Shown here in pieces: positions 10,120-21,916 of a stretch of DNA of 64,000 bases. Made by a program: the position numbers and the translations under genes. This DNA comes from Cordylochernes scorpioides (lineage: Eukaryota; Arthropoda; Arachnida; Pseudoscorpiones; Chernetidae): the NCBI GenBank assembly GCA_030710605.1, contig CP092886.1, positions 54,687,382 to 54,751,381 on the forward strand, written 5' to 3'. Under the pieces are notes generated by a model that searched no databases, had not been told where the DNA came from, and saw nothing but the letters and a program-made list of their open reading frames with translations. Numbering within the stretch: position 1 is the first letter of the stretch; every line of letters starts with the position of its first letter.

Positions 10120-10250
10120 GCCAGCGAGTGCAAGTAACCAAACGGGGCTCTGGCACATTTGTAAGTGCAAAGTCGAACTTCTTTTAACATGTGTAGATAT
10201 GTGGTGTACTTACAGTAAAAGCAGCCGCCTAATTCTACCTACCATGATTA
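10120..10250 (+). repeat. SINE-I, 5' fragment (interrupted copy)
   Basis: Matches the body of the full SINE-I at 37980-38293 from CCAGCGAGTGCAAGTAACC to CCATGATTA. The tRNA-like head is missing. The copy resumes at 12467 after the CACTA-type insertion. Confidence 0.85.
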
Positions 10251-12463
10251 CACTAGTACACACACTTTTTCCTTCTCAATATTTGAAAGTTGTTTCTAGT
10301 AAATTCCAATCCGTAGATCATAAATATAACCTTCATTTTTTCAAAATTAGCTCAATTTTTAAAAAAATATTTGAAAATATTTAATTTTATAAAGAAGATG
10401 ATGTCATCACTGTCATCAAAATATTTAGAAGATATGACTTTGTAAGCATAAAATTTAATCATCATTTAGATGAAATGCATACCTTTGCAATTTTATATCA
10501 AGAACATGTTTAACAATACATTTATTTTCATAAATATTTTAAATATATAAATAATGCCGCGTAAATGCAAAGCTAATCCAGAAAAGTTCTGCTACATTTG
10601 TGGAAAATTTACAATTCCCAAACAGAGGAAACGTATCACCCCAAAGATAAAAGAATGCTATAAAGAATATTTTGGTGTGGCTTTAGGTGATCAAGACAAG
10701 TGGTGGTGCCCCCATAGTGTGTGCGGAACGTGCTATCAAGGGCTTTTGCAATGGAAATCGGAGAAATCAAAAGGTATGCCCTTGGGTGTATCAATGGTTT
10801 GGCGAGAACCAAAAAATCACCATGACGATTGTTATTTCTGTGTCTGCAAAATCACAGGCCTTAATAGCAAAAAGAAGCAAACGAGCTTTTATTCTGAAAT
10901 ACCATAAGCTAGGCAACCTATTCTTCACGACTTCGAGAATCCCATACCGATTCCTAAAACGGTTCAAGAATCCTATATCAAAAAGGATGATCAGCACACA
11001 GCATTTGCAGATGATCGTCAATTAGGAGACCCTGAATTTATTTCAAATGAAAGTGGCATTCCACATTTATTTGATCAGGCATCATTAAATGATCTAGTTA
11101 GGGATCTAGGGCTATCAAAAGAAGCAGCAGAAATCCTTAGATCAAGATTAAAGCAAAGGAACCTCTTGTTACCACAAACCAAAATCTCTGTCTATCGTAA
11201 TAGGGAACAATAGGAATTTTACAGGGCTTGAAGAAAGGAAACACAAAGTATCTTTGATTTTTATGCAAGTTGGACAGCAGAGACAGAAAGGATCATTATA
11301 TAAAAAAAAAGTGGCCTGAAAGAAGTATGTTTCGCTTAGGTGAACAAAATGTTGAAAATCAACCGCTTTTCCATAATCTAAAAATGCTTCTTTCCCCTTT
11401 ACATATCAAATTAGGGTTAAAGAAAAATTTTGTAAAGATTTTAAAGAAAGATAGTGATGCTGTCAAATATTTAATGACTAAATTTCCGAATATTAGTTAA
11501 TCTAAGATAACGGAAGGTATTTTCATTGGACCTCAAATTCGTAAACTAATAAATGACGAATAATTTATTGCAACATTGAAAGAAGATGAGAAAAATGCTT
11601 GGCTTGCACTCATCGACGTTGTCAAACACTTTTTGGGCAATAATAAGTCACCGAATTATGCGAGAATCGTCGAAAATCTGATTTCCAAATTCTATAAGCT
11701 CGAGTGCATAACGAATCTAAAATTTCATTTTATGGATTCACATTTAAACTTTTTCCCTGATAATCTCGGTGCAGAGAGCGGAAACAAGGTGAACGCTTCC
11801 ACCAAGATATTAAAATCATTGAGCAACGATACATTGGTCCGTGGAATCAACATATGGGGGCGGATTATTGTTGGAATCTGATGCGTGATGACAAACAAGC
11901 AAAATATAATGGACTTCACAGAAAAAAATCTTCAAATCCATGAATATAATTTTTTTTATTACTTGCTATATATTACTGCATCTTTATAAATAATGTTTAT
12001 TAAAGCAAATAAAATATATTTTCGCATACACAGCCTTTTGTTAAGACCTTCCATCTTATATATAAAAACAAATCTCCTGATAATTTTGAAAAAGAAAGGG
12101 AAAGAATTTAGATTTTTATATATATAAATCAACTTTATATGGATATAGAGTAAGTAGTTTGATAAATATATATATCTAAGGGCAGATATTGAAGTTAAAT
12201 ATATAAACATGCATATATGTATAATATTGTTTCTTCATTTGCAATATCTTTGGCGCATTTCTTTATATAGTAATAAGTTTAATGCCATAACTTTCCTCCA
12301 ATAGATGAATATCATGGGTAAAAGGCATTATTTCCATAACTTGAGAAATTGAGCTAACCGAAAATAAATATTGATACCACGTTAATCAGCACAAAAAGTT
12401 AACCCAGAAAATGTTTTGTCTATTTGAGGAGGATTTTTTTTTTTTTCATTTTGTGTACTAGTG
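10251..12463 (+). mobile_element. CACTA-type (CMC/EnSpm-like) DNA transposon inserted in SINE-I
   Basis: Terminal inverted repeats are CACTAGTACACA (10251-10262) and its complement (12452-12463). The flanking 3-bp duplication is TTA (10248-10250 and 12464-12466). The uninterrupted SINE at 38 kb supplies the empty site. CACTA ends and 3-bp duplications are the EnSpm/CACTA signature. The internal gene is decayed. Confidence 0.87.
10554..11943 (+). pseudogene. CACTA-type element protein, broken, core deleted
   Basis: The first segment (10554-10907) starts MPRKCKANPEKFCYICGKF and has repeated CX2C motifs (FCYICG, DCYFCVCK), a zinc-binding N-terminus I know from a widespread uncharacterised transposon protein family. 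The reading continues in other frames through LNDLVRDLGLSKEAAE (about 11085-11135). Near 11215-11268 a large internal part is missing. It resumes with WDSRDRKDHY, SPLHIKLGLKKNFVK and HFMDSHLNFFPDNLGA. A last frame change near 11785 leads to ERFHQDIK and the stop at 11941-11943. Several stops and frameshifts make it dead. The link between this family and CACTA ends is inferred from this element. Confidence 0.82.
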
Positions 12464-12466
12464 TTA

Positions 12467-12510
12467 CCATGGCCTGTACCACGTGTACTAAGGATAAACA
12501 AAAAAATCAT
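12467..12510 (+). repeat. SINE-I, 3' fragment (interrupted copy)
   Basis: CCATGGCCTGTACCACGTG and the A-rich tail match the 3' end of SINE-I at 38245-38293. It directly continues the fragment that stops at 10250. Confidence 0.85.
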
Positions 12511-13199
12511 AATTTGTATTTTATATATATGTTTTATTATTTTATGTTACCTTTTTGTTCACATTCACTCTTTGCTATTATGCTGTTTATATAAAATTAA
12601 CATAAAATGTTATAATGATAAATACTTGCATTGTAATGAAGAAGTAGGCATATGCTGCTTTCAACTTTGGTTATTTACATTCAGGACACTCTAAATGCGT
12701 TTTATTATGAAATTTTACTTCTCTCAATGGATTAATACATATATATTTTCATTCTATTTTTTTCAGTTTCACATCCGAAATAGTATTCCTTTTATTTAAA
12801 AATTGCCATTTTTTTAACTCAAAATATTTTCCAGTTTGGTGTTCATCTTTCTTGTCGTATATTTAGCTAAAATAACATACAGAAATACCAATATTGAAAA
12901 AAAAATAGAAATTTATCAAAATACAGTGGACTTTTTAAATATGCTTCCTTTTGAAGCCCACTGACTTGCCTGCGTATATCGCTGGGCACAAGTCCGCATA
13001 CCTGAACAGTTTTCCCACTTCAAGAATCCGAATTAGTTATTCAAATTCCATTAAAAATTAAATTTTGTAGTATTTTATAAAGATTAATTTTGCCGAAGAT
13101 CAGGGAGACAAATATTTATTGTATTTAAGAGTTTGCTAAACTTTTAGTATAGGTGTGATGACTACCTGGAATTACTTTTCAAAACGTTTTCCAGAAATA
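12511..13199. other. No recognisable feature
   Basis: AT-rich sequence with no convincing ORF or repeat. Confidence 0.4.
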
Positions 13200-13256
13200 C
13201 AGAGGGTGTTCACACTTATAGGGGGGGAAACAAGTTTTATTATAAAATATTAAAAA

Positions 13257-14163
13257 CTAGCGGATGTACCCGGCTTCGCCCGGGTTTTACCCGAGTAAAG
13301 GTTTTTCTAACGAACATTTTTTAAAACAATTCTCTATAAACTTATAAAAAAAAGAAAGCTATATTTTGATAATTTGAAACTCGTAAATTTGAATCTCTCG
13401 ATAAATTGAACATTTTTTCCAGGTCCCTTGAAAAATACTCGATAAGTTGAATAAAATCAATATTAATTGGTTCCCTCGGTAATTGGAAATTAAAGGAATA
13501 GTATCTTGCCTTGGAATTGTATCATTATTCTTGTCTCAAATAAATTGCCCTGTCATCCTGAATTTTGTCTTTCCTAATTTTCTACATTACAAAATCATCA
13601 TTTTATCTAGTGAACATTTTTCCCGGTCCCTTGAAAAATACTCGGTAAGTTGAATAAAATCAATATTAATTGGTTCCCTCGGTAATTGGAAGTTAAAGGA
13701 ATAGTATCTGGGCTTGGAATTGTATCATTATTCTTGTCTCAAATAAATTGCCGTGTCATCCTGAATTTTGTCTTTCCTAATTTTCTACATTACAAAATCA
13801 TCATTTTATCTATTCTCCCAATATATATGTTGTAGATAAATGATAAAACTAACTTTGACTTGTGCGCAATTAATAGGTAGAAAATCTTACTTTTGATAAA
13901 TAATATTAAAGATGATAAACTTAGTGATAATAAAACTTATAGATAAAAAAATTGTTATCATCGTCGCAATGGGGGCGTTGCTTTCGAGTTAAATCTACAA
14001 ATTTTCAAATAGCTCTAAGGATATTCAAGATATTCAAGAAATTATTTTTCAAAAACCTTACTGAGGATATACCTAATAATATCCCAAAATATCACGGCGA
14101 ATGGATGTATGGTTTTTGAATCTGTAGAGTACATACAGACATTCAATTTTATATATATATAGA
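13257..14163 (-). mobile_element. Non-autonomous Helitron nested in the mariner-type element
   Basis: Minus strand starts TCTATATATATATAAAATTG at 14163 and ends CCCGGGCGAAGCCGGG plus TACATCCGCTAG at 13257, between A and T. It shares most of its sequence with 8508-9411 and has an internal tandem duplication (about 13428-13600 and 13630-13815). Confidence 0.88.
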
Positions 14164-15270
14164 TTAACACCATATTTGAAAATTTTCAAATATTCTATTT
14201 GAAAGCCTTTTTGTTTATTTACAGAACGGCACCTGATTTTCCACGATAGCAGACACTTTCTGAGCATGGTCATACTCAAAAGATCCCATTCTTCCATTAC
14301 CACTTTCCAGAGACCTTCAATTGTCCTAGGGTGTCTCTTTCCAAGTGCTCTTTTAAGGCATCCAAAAATGCAAAAATACATCGGGGCTAAATCAGGAGAT
14401 TTTACAGGGGTTCTGTTCTTTGGAATAGTGTTGATTCCTGTTCTTTGCCTTAGATCTTCCAAATAAGCTTGGGTTGAAGATGAGGTATGACTTGTGGCGT
14501 TATCATGGTGAAACCAGACTTTGTTGTTCTGTTTTCCATAGATAGAGGGAATATCATTTAAAAATATAGGTTCTAAAATGTTGTTTTGATAGTACTCCGA
14601 GTTTATTTTGGCATTTCTTTCAACTTTTCTTATTTTTAATTTTCCTTCATATGATATACCGCATGCCACCAAAAATCCTTTGGGGTAACTCTTGGCACAT
14701 TCCTTCAACCAAATTGGCCTAGATTTTTCCACCCTTTTTTGATAGTATATAGCTCTTTTTCTGTCGCAATCAGTTAAATATACCCATGCTTCGTCATATG
14801 TAACAATAAATTTCCATCTATCAGCAGCCAAGAAATATTCATAAAAATATCTGCTGATAGTGTGTCGCTGACGAATATGGCTCTGAAACAATTTGTGAAC
14901 CGCATGTTTTTTGTAGCTTTTAGGCCTAAATCTTTATTTATTATTTTATTTATTGTTGACACTGATGTTCCTATTAATTTGGCTATATCTCTTTGTGGCA
15001 TAGGATTTTCTTTTGTAATATATTTTTCACTTTTTTGACAGTTGCAGGAGTTCTCACAGATATAGGGGGGGTGATAATCTTTTGTCCATTTCTCCGCAGG
15101 TGCTTTGAATAAAAACTTGATATTTTTGTCGTGAATAATATTATAAATACCTTTTTAGAAATGTTGATATCATCTTGTTTGCATATTTTAATTATGTCCA
15201 AATAGGTAAGATTAGCTCTGGAAAGTCCTAAAATATAACCTCTTATGAAATTATTGTATTTGAAGGGCAT
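14164..15270 (-). pseudogene. Mariner-type transposase (DD41D spacing), frameshifted
   Basis: It starts MPFKYNNFIRGYILGL with a helix-turn-helix N-terminus, a second HTH (IAKLIGTSVSTINKI), then the catalytic region. The first Asp is in VTYDEAWVYL and the second in WFHHDNATSH. The third acidic position falls in SPDLAPMYF, where Asp is expected but Tyr is found, 41 residues after the second Asp. Frameshifts lie near 14995 and 14885. Spacing suggests the DD41D (rosa/Visitor) group. Two frameshifts and the lost third acid make it inactive. Confidence 0.85.
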
Positions 15271-15415
15271 TTTTTTTTAATAACAAAAGAAATGTATAGC
15301 GTGTTAGAATTAGCTTAAGCTTTTTCGTATTCCAGTTGTTGATTTTTTAAAATAAAGTAATAGTCCCTTTTTTACACCGGGCGCTCGTTTCCTATAAGTG
15401 TGAACACCCTCTGTA

Positions 15416-16794
15416 CAACCAGAAAGTTGATAGGTTTTCACCGTTCCCATTATTAAACAAAAAGGACTCTTGTCATGACAATTTTATAGAATGCTGATGT
15501 ATGCCCAATAAAATGGCGACATATCGGAAATTCCCGTATTCCCTGCTCTCCCACAATGGCCGTCTCTTTACAACTATTATTAAATTCCACATTTGAATGG
15601 ATTTGGGAAGATTTTTTAAAGCAGTTTTTGACAATCCCTATTTTGTTGATAACTTTCTATTATTAAAATTTGAAAAGAGCGAGTAATTTATTGACGTATT
15701 TTTAGAAAAAAAAAATTAAATGCCTGGTTCAAAGTAGATGGGCATTCAAATGTATTAAGGAAATTTTTAAAAATAGCTCTAAAGGCTCCTCATTGAAGGG
15801 TCTCTTTCCAGCAGAATTTCAACTTTGTTAATTTCCGCTGTCCTAATTATGGCATTAGATATCCGTGGAAAAAAAAAAACAGTTAAAATACTATAGGATG
15901 CGTTGAGAGATGTCACACTTATATTTATTCTGATTGGATTGCATTCTTACGAAACAATAACATTATATAATATTTGTGACATTGATATTTGACTTGCGTT
16001 ACAAGCAAATTCGGAGTAAAGCGAACATGTCAATCATAAATACTTCTACATATTAATATGTTAATTTATTTTATATTAATATGTGAAGATAGCTTGAACT
16101 TTCACATGACTTGACTCAATTTAAATACGACGTGAGGCATAAAAAATAAGCTCTGGGTCTCCAGGAATCCGGGTTACATTACGAGAGAGAGGATATGGGC
16201 AGGTTCATGGTCAACCTCTTTTTAAATCTAGCGGAGTGTAGGAGTTCCAGATAGCTGCCTCTATAGCAAGAACATCTTCGACCTGTATACGGATATATTG
16301 AAGGTTGAGAGAGTAAACAATCACTACCTATATTATATACACGCTGAATAGAGTCGGGTTGGAGGTGAAAAACTATTTATTAGAATGAAGAAGAAATTTA
16401 AACGCCCTGGTATATGTTGGTCAGTACCACGTGCCTTTCCCGATGTATAGTTCTCTACCTCTAAACCGTTATACACATTTTAAATCTCTAAACGTTTTTT
16501 TATTTGGAAAGTCACATTCATTTATATTTTATTCAGCAATGGGGTGCCCTTTTTGTATGCATAGGGATAAATATTTTAAAGTATAAAATCAGGAAAGACA
16601 AACTTCAGGCTGACGCAGCAATTTATTTAAGGCCCAAGTACAAAATAAAATTGATAAAATACAAGGGAAGCAACGAGGGAAGTAAAATATTAAGAAAATA
16701 AAATGACAGTAAGCGAAAAAAAAAAGTGTAAATAAGAGCTGTTTCTCATTTCTCTAACAAATTATAAAGTTTTCCACACCGCGCGAAAACAATA
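15416..16794. other. No recognisable feature
   Basis: AT-rich sequence between two elements. Short ORFs such as 16504-16701 do not resemble known proteins. Confidence 0.4.
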
Positions 16795-17318
16795 TCTATA
16801 TATATAAAAATGAATGTTTGTATGTTTGTCTGTTTGTTTGTTGGTTTGTATGTCCGGTATACAAATTCGCAGTAGTTCACTAATTCAAACCAAAATTTCC
16901 ATACATAGGTAAAAAAAATACGGGGAAGACGATAGGCTATTTTAAAAAATATATAAATCAATTATTAAAACTATATATTTTTAGTCAGAAAATGATGATG
17001 ATGATATTGCTGTATCATCTTTGATTATTAGATACATAATTATATCGGGAAAAATTCCAAAAAGCAGAGACCACGGGTTAAACCAGTTCATTATTTTGTA
17101 CGCAGGAACAAAATTCTAACAGAAAAACATTCATTCGAGCAGAAAACAAAAGCCAGATCATCTTTCTATAAAAATATCGCTTCTCAGACACAAAGTTTGG
17201 AGCGGGACGTTTCACAAAAGTGACATCCACGGTGCCAATTTATAATTGTAACGAATATTATTTGAATAAAAACATTTAATCGGGTAAAACCCGGGCGTTG
17301 CCCGGGTCATTCGGCTAG
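16795..17318 (+). mobile_element. Short non-autonomous Helitron (524 bp)
   Basis: Starts TCTATATATATAAAAATGAA after A and ends CCCGGGCGTTGCCCGGG plus TCATTCGGCTAG before T. Its 5' end matches the CGAAG-loop family while its 3' 150 bp matches the CGTTG-loop family (6950-7095, 54045-54173), so the termini are mixed. Confidence 0.9.
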
Positions 17319-17462
17319 TTATTTTATAAGTAAACACTGGATCGTTAAAGCACGTGCACTAATTAAACTCAGTTGTTAAACGATATTTTTTATTTAGCCA
17401 GGTATACCGCGAGCTTTCGAGAAAATGGCTCATATATATGTCATAATTTGTATATAACTAGA

Positions 17463-18240
17463 TGTAACCCCACCACAATATATATGCAATGTATGATCTA
17501 AAGTTTTTAATAAAAGTTAGGCCTAGCGAATCTGGGAGAAAGGCCATCAGAGAAGAAACAAGCATTAGCAAGTTTTCATTATCCAGGAAGCAAAAGTTAT
17601 TACCCAGGAACTAATAAAACTGAGTTCAAGAACCTTCTTCTTCCGGGAGCATGTTAAAACAAGACAAAGACAAAGGACTAGCTAAGATCCAATCAGAGTC
17701 CAGCAGGACTAGCTAAGATCCAATCAGAGACCGCCACGAGACGGGAATCATCCAATGAGAGCATTGGAGAGTTAACGAGTTAAATCTCGGACTCAAGTTA
17801 GTTAGTAGGGACCTGGACCTGCCAAGGAACAAGTTAGGAACTCGGCACCATCGCAACAAGTCAGGAGCTCGACAGCACAGCAAGCAGTACGCTTCAAGCC
17901 CTTCTCATCACCCAGATAAGTCCAATGATCAATATGTGAACAGCCTAGCCATTAGTTCAATACGTCAATAGTCTAAACCCCTCTCTCCCTTGATCGCTGG
18001 CCTATATTTCTCAATCCAATCCTGTGTCCTTTCTCGTTATTTTCCCCTGTGAGAAAACTTTACCATTTCAGCCAAAACGACTGCGCCCACATCAACCACC
18101 AAGTAATTCAACAGGGTCTTACTACTTACAACAACCAACCATCAATCACTAAATCAAACAACCAATCACCCCAAAAGCCCCGATTATTATATATATATAA
18201 GGGCCTAATAATTATAACTTTATTTTTCAAAAAGGTTACA
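17463..18240. other. Possible solo LTR or promoter-bearing repeat
   Basis: The segment begins TGTAACC and ends GGTTACA. It is less AT-rich than its surroundings and holds a repeated block, GCTAAGATCCAATCAGAG, at about 17681 and 17708, then another CCAAT near 17751. Clustered CCAAT boxes are typical of LTR promoters. No target duplication was found and no second copy is in the window. Confidence 0.3.
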
Positions 18241-18345
18241 AGTTTTTCTCTAAAAAGTGTAGCGAATGGTCAGTCTATTTACAAATTTTTATTTACAACT
18301 TCAATACATAATAACTGTAAAAGTAAACAAAGATATTTACATTTG

Positions 18346-19147
18346 CTATCTTGACTCCTGGTCAGTGCTGTGGCCCTCGCAGATAAGGTCCCCTGATGTC
18401 CTGCAGCTCTTCAGCAGTCTTTCTATGGCCTCTCCTGGTGGCTCCTCGATAAAATGGTCCCCTGTCATCGATTCTTTCTTGTCTGTCAGGTTTCCAGTCA
18501 TTTGCTCTAGGTTGTTTTCCTGGATCTCTTCTATTGTCGTCGTATCCCTGTGTTCCCTGATTATCTCCGGTGTTCCACCTTCCTCGTCTTCACACGCCAG
18601 CTCCCTACATCGTTCCAGCAATCTATCCATGGCTATTATTTCTTTATTTTTCTGGGACTTATCGTGAGGTTCATTCTTCTTTTCTATTGAGATAATATCC
18701 ATAGTCTTTTTTTAAGACCAAGGATTGAATATATGCGAAATCTCTTTTTCTTATGTTTATTTCCTTTCTATATTATTTGTTATATTTTGTTACTATTTCA
18801 TCCTATGTTAAGACGATCGGCACTACTTTTACGGGCATTTTTTCGGTTTGAGCCATTTCCCCCGCCAGTAGCTGGTATTTTATTTTATTTTTTAGCTCCG
18901 TAGTTTGGATATTGTCTTGGGAGGTAATGCCTATCTCTATGATTGTTATATCTTTTTTTATTTTGTCGTATACTATTATANNNNNNNNNNNNNNNNNNNN
19001 NNNNNNNNNNNNNNNNNNNNNNNNNNNNNNNNNNNNNNNNNNNNNNNNNNNNNNNNNNNNNNNNNNNNNNNNNNNNNNNNTGCCTTCCTGATCCATGCTC
19101 TCCATATCATTGCCATCCAGCACATATTCGCCTATGTCAGCCTCCAA
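18346..19147 (-). pseudogene. R2-like LINE C-terminus (restriction-like endonuclease region), with assembly gap
   Basis: Minus-strand frame reads MEADIGEYVLDGNDMES, then the N gap, then IIVYDKIKKDITIIEIGIT and KVVPIVLT. After one stop it continues in frame with DEIVTKYNK and AYIQSLVLKKTMDIIS, ending at 18346. The D...EIG pattern and the VPIVLT/AYIQ..VLKKT tail recall the restriction-like endonuclease end of R2-type LINEs. The rest of the element is absent. Confidence 0.55.
18981..19080. other. Assembly gap (100 N)
   Basis: A run of exactly 100 N, the usual placeholder for a gap of unknown size. It interrupts the LINE fragment, so distances across it are not reliable. Confidence 0.99.
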
Positions 19148-19199
19148 GGGGTTGTCGGGTGATTTCTTTGCTGGATAAAGGCCTCTGTCTGCCTCTCAT

Positions 19200-20061
19200 T
19201 TTCTTGCTCTAGAAGTTTTCTACTTCTAAACCCTCTAGACTTGGGCTTTCTCGTACAACCTTGCACTGTACTATGACTCCTCAAAACTGTATGGTAGTCC
19301 AATTCCAGTACAACTATTTTAAGGCAGGGACTGTTGGATCTTCACCGTGTCTGACAAAGGAGAGATGGTGATGCTGAGTACGAAGTCATAGCACGATTTT
19401 CAACTTGGATCATTGACAGTGACTCTGACACATTGTTCACAACTTCTGTGTTGACACACTGTCATCAGACTTCCAAGGAACCCCAATTCTTTGTCTTGTT
19501 CAGTTACTGGCTCCATCTTCAATTTTCTTCGACCATCCAGTCTGTTTGCACTTACACAGAGTTCCTAGCTGGATCATGGATGTAGTCCCAGAGAGTCTGC
19601 CCTATCGTAGGAGTCCGTCATGCCGTTGTCTTGCAGCTCATCATGATTGCTAATGTTCTCTCGCGGAGAAGTAAAGAAGGAATGCAGAGTGCCAAGTTTC
19701 TGAACGGTACATCATTCATTGGGTTCTCTTCCACTGTTGTCTTGGTGTGGCCCTGAGGCTCCTCGCTGTTAAAAGATTCCAGCCGTCGGTTGATCTTCTC
19801 CTTACAAAATGCAGATTGTTGAATTGAGCTTTCTAAAAAGTGCTTCCAATGATGAGGTTTGTTCATCCTATTTTCTAGCGAGTTCTTCTTTAAATGCAGA
19901 ATTTTTCTGGGAAAGATCTTTCATTGTTGCAAATAGAGCTTGAATGAGTTCTGACTGTCCTGCTGTCATTTTGTGGTTTCACAGACTAGAAAATTTCCAG
20001 AAAAATTAATTTATTTCTTCAATATCAGAAGATCAGTTAGTTCTTCCCCCCCCCCCCCCCC

Positions 20062-20093
<32 letters not shown>

Positions 20094-20159
20094 TAATTAG
20101 TGAAAAATAAAATCTTCAATAAAAGTTACTAAGCTGCACCACACATCTGATACCAAATT
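19200..20159 (-). pseudogene. gypsy-D1 gag remnant
   Basis: Minus strand opens MTAGQSELIQALFATMKDLS near 19978, just after a primer-site region that follows the LTR at 20160. The frame then breaks up with stops. About 600 bp here align with 21200-21890, so D1 and D2 are related. No pol was seen. Confidence 0.6.
20046..20094. repeat. Homopolymer block C(24) then T(25)
   Basis: A pure C run is followed directly by a pure T run. Length is likely unstable and partly an assembly choice. Confidence 0.95.
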
Positions 20160-20960
20160 GTTGCGTCTGTCCCCCAACTGCATTTGTGTACTTTATCTGA
20201 ACAGAATGGTACAAAGATGGCATGTGAGCTTGGATCCAGCTAGAATTAGGCTTATTAGAATGGTATGAAGTGGAAGGAATACAATAAGTGGGACTTGCCT
20301 CTAACCTCCACTTAAAGAAGGATCCTTAGGCACCATGGATATCACTCTTGCCAAGCATCCCGCTCCACACACACAGTCCTCATCCAGCCTAGACATCACC
20401 AACATGCTCATAGGCTGACCCGCTGCTGCTTTAGACTGACACTCATTACGGTGTCAACTTTTCAGAGTAATCTTCTGCATACAGTCCAGTCACCAACATA
20501 GCCTGGCAAGCTTCAGGACACCTCTGCAATCAGGCCAAACACTGCTATACACTAGGATTTTCGCCCCCAGGACTCTCCAGTGCCTTCTTGAAAGAGTCTC
20601 CTTGCTGTCGAACTGCTGTCCCCAGACTCTTGTTTTTCCTTCTTTTAACCCCATAGTCTCTTACCCCGGTGGTGTCAGTTCCCCAGCCTTTTTGTTCTGC
20701 CACCAGCTCCATCCTGCTGCAGTGCCACCCCACTGATGCCAGTAGCACATCCTATTTATCTATTTCTTGGCAAGCATATGTTCTTCTTCAATCTGCTAAA
20801 CTCACCATCAGGCTGAATCCTTCTTTCTGGCGTCACTGTAGCACTAAATACACCCATTTGCCATTAAACTTATACAGCAAAAAAAAAAAAAAGGAGATTT
20901 CTAGAAGTTCAAGTGAAGATCCATTTCCTTCACCTCTCTACTTCTTGTTACCACCCAGAG
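20160..20960 (-). repeat. gypsy-D LTR (right end clear, left end approximate)
   Basis: Plus strand starts TGTTGCGTCTGTCCCCCAAC, next to TTGGTATCAGATG on the minus strand as the primer site. Its start resembles the solo LTR at 27505 (TGTTACGTCT, GTGTACTTTGTCT). The distal end is not fixed because I found no second copy. Confidence 0.55.
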
Positions 20961-20972
20961 CTTAATAATGGT

Positions 20973-21158
20973 TCAATGCAACCGAGAAATATCACATGGG
21001 AAGCGGAGTTCTCTACCAAAAAGCATGGTTGCAGGGCTAAACCCCGATGACTCGTGGGCAGCTTCTTTATCGGCCATCATCAGTAAAAAAAGGTGGAGGT
21101 CCCAATCATGGTGATTCTTGCTCACAAACATCGAGAGCCCATTGAAAGGGGATGCCAC
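20973..21158 (-). pseudogene. gypsy-D2 integrase C-terminal fragment
   Basis: The frame has FVSKNHHDWDLHLFLLMMA and GFSPATMLFGRELRFPCD, which is the conserved end of the gypsy integrase core before the C-terminal domain. It ends at a stop soon after. RT, RNase H and the DDE core are missing. Confidence 0.75.
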
Positions 21159-21176
21159 TTTCTTTGTTGAAGGTTA

Positions 21177-21855
21177 TTAGGGTTTTGAGGGGCTTATCTG
21201 GACATAGATTAGACAGAGGCACTGACATATTGCATGGAACTTCCTTATCCTAAGCATTATCATCAGACTTTCCTGGAGTTCCCAATGCTCCGTCCTGTTT
21301 AGTAGGGTCAGTGTTTCCAACTGCAGTGGGCTTTGACCATTCAATCTTGTCACACTTCCATCTAGCACTCTGCTCCATCCACCCTGTTGTATCACCACTG
21401 ACAGTCTGTCCCCATCGCAGCAGTCCATCACACCATCTTGTAGCTCACCATGATCACCGAAGCTTTTGCAGAGATGTTAGGAAAAAATGCAGAGTGCTGA
21501 GTTTCTGCACAGTACATTATCCACCAGGTTCTCTTCCTCAGGTATCTCTCAGTCTGGCCCAAAGATTCCTCTCCTCACCATTGAGAAATTCCAGCTGTCG
21601 GTTGATCATCTCACTCCAAAATGCAGATTGTTCATCAAGATTTCTAGAAAGTGTTTCTATTGACAAGGATTGATCTATATATGCTAGAGAAAGTTTTTCT
21701 TCAATCACACGTTGCAGAATGTTCATCAAATTTTTTAGCGAGTTCTTTAAATGACAAATACTTAGTGGAGGATTCTGAAGATTTCTGGAAAAGATTTTTC
21801 ATCGATGAAAAGAAAGCTTAAATGAGTATTGATTGCTCCACTGCCATTTTTTGGG
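21177..21855 (-). pseudogene. gypsy-D2 gag remnant
   Basis: Minus strand from about 21855 starts MAVEQSILI and continues with stops. It aligns with the gag remnant at 19200-19990 (for example the shared CGGTTGATC and TGCAGATTGTT strings). It is joined almost directly to the integrase fragment below 21158, so most of pol was deleted. Confidence 0.6.
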
Positions 21856-21916
21856 TTCAGAGGCATCAAAAAATTTCAGGAACAGAGATTTTCCTGCTTC
21901 TCACCAATTGCTACAT

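Larger units (their letters stand above)
13200..15413 (-). mobile_element. Tc1/mariner-superfamily element with nested Helitron
   Basis: Inverted repeats begin CAGAGGGTGTTCACACTTAT at 13200 and end with its complement at 15413; the match extends to 23 bp. TA dinucleotides flank both ends (13198-13199 and 15414-15415). The transposase is on the minus strand. A Helitron (13257-14163) sits near the gene's 3' end. Confidence 0.94.

Noticed and set aside
18803-19212. Plus-strand ORFs spanning the N run
   Set aside because: They are open only because N codons are not stops; the minus-strand LINE reading explains the sequence.
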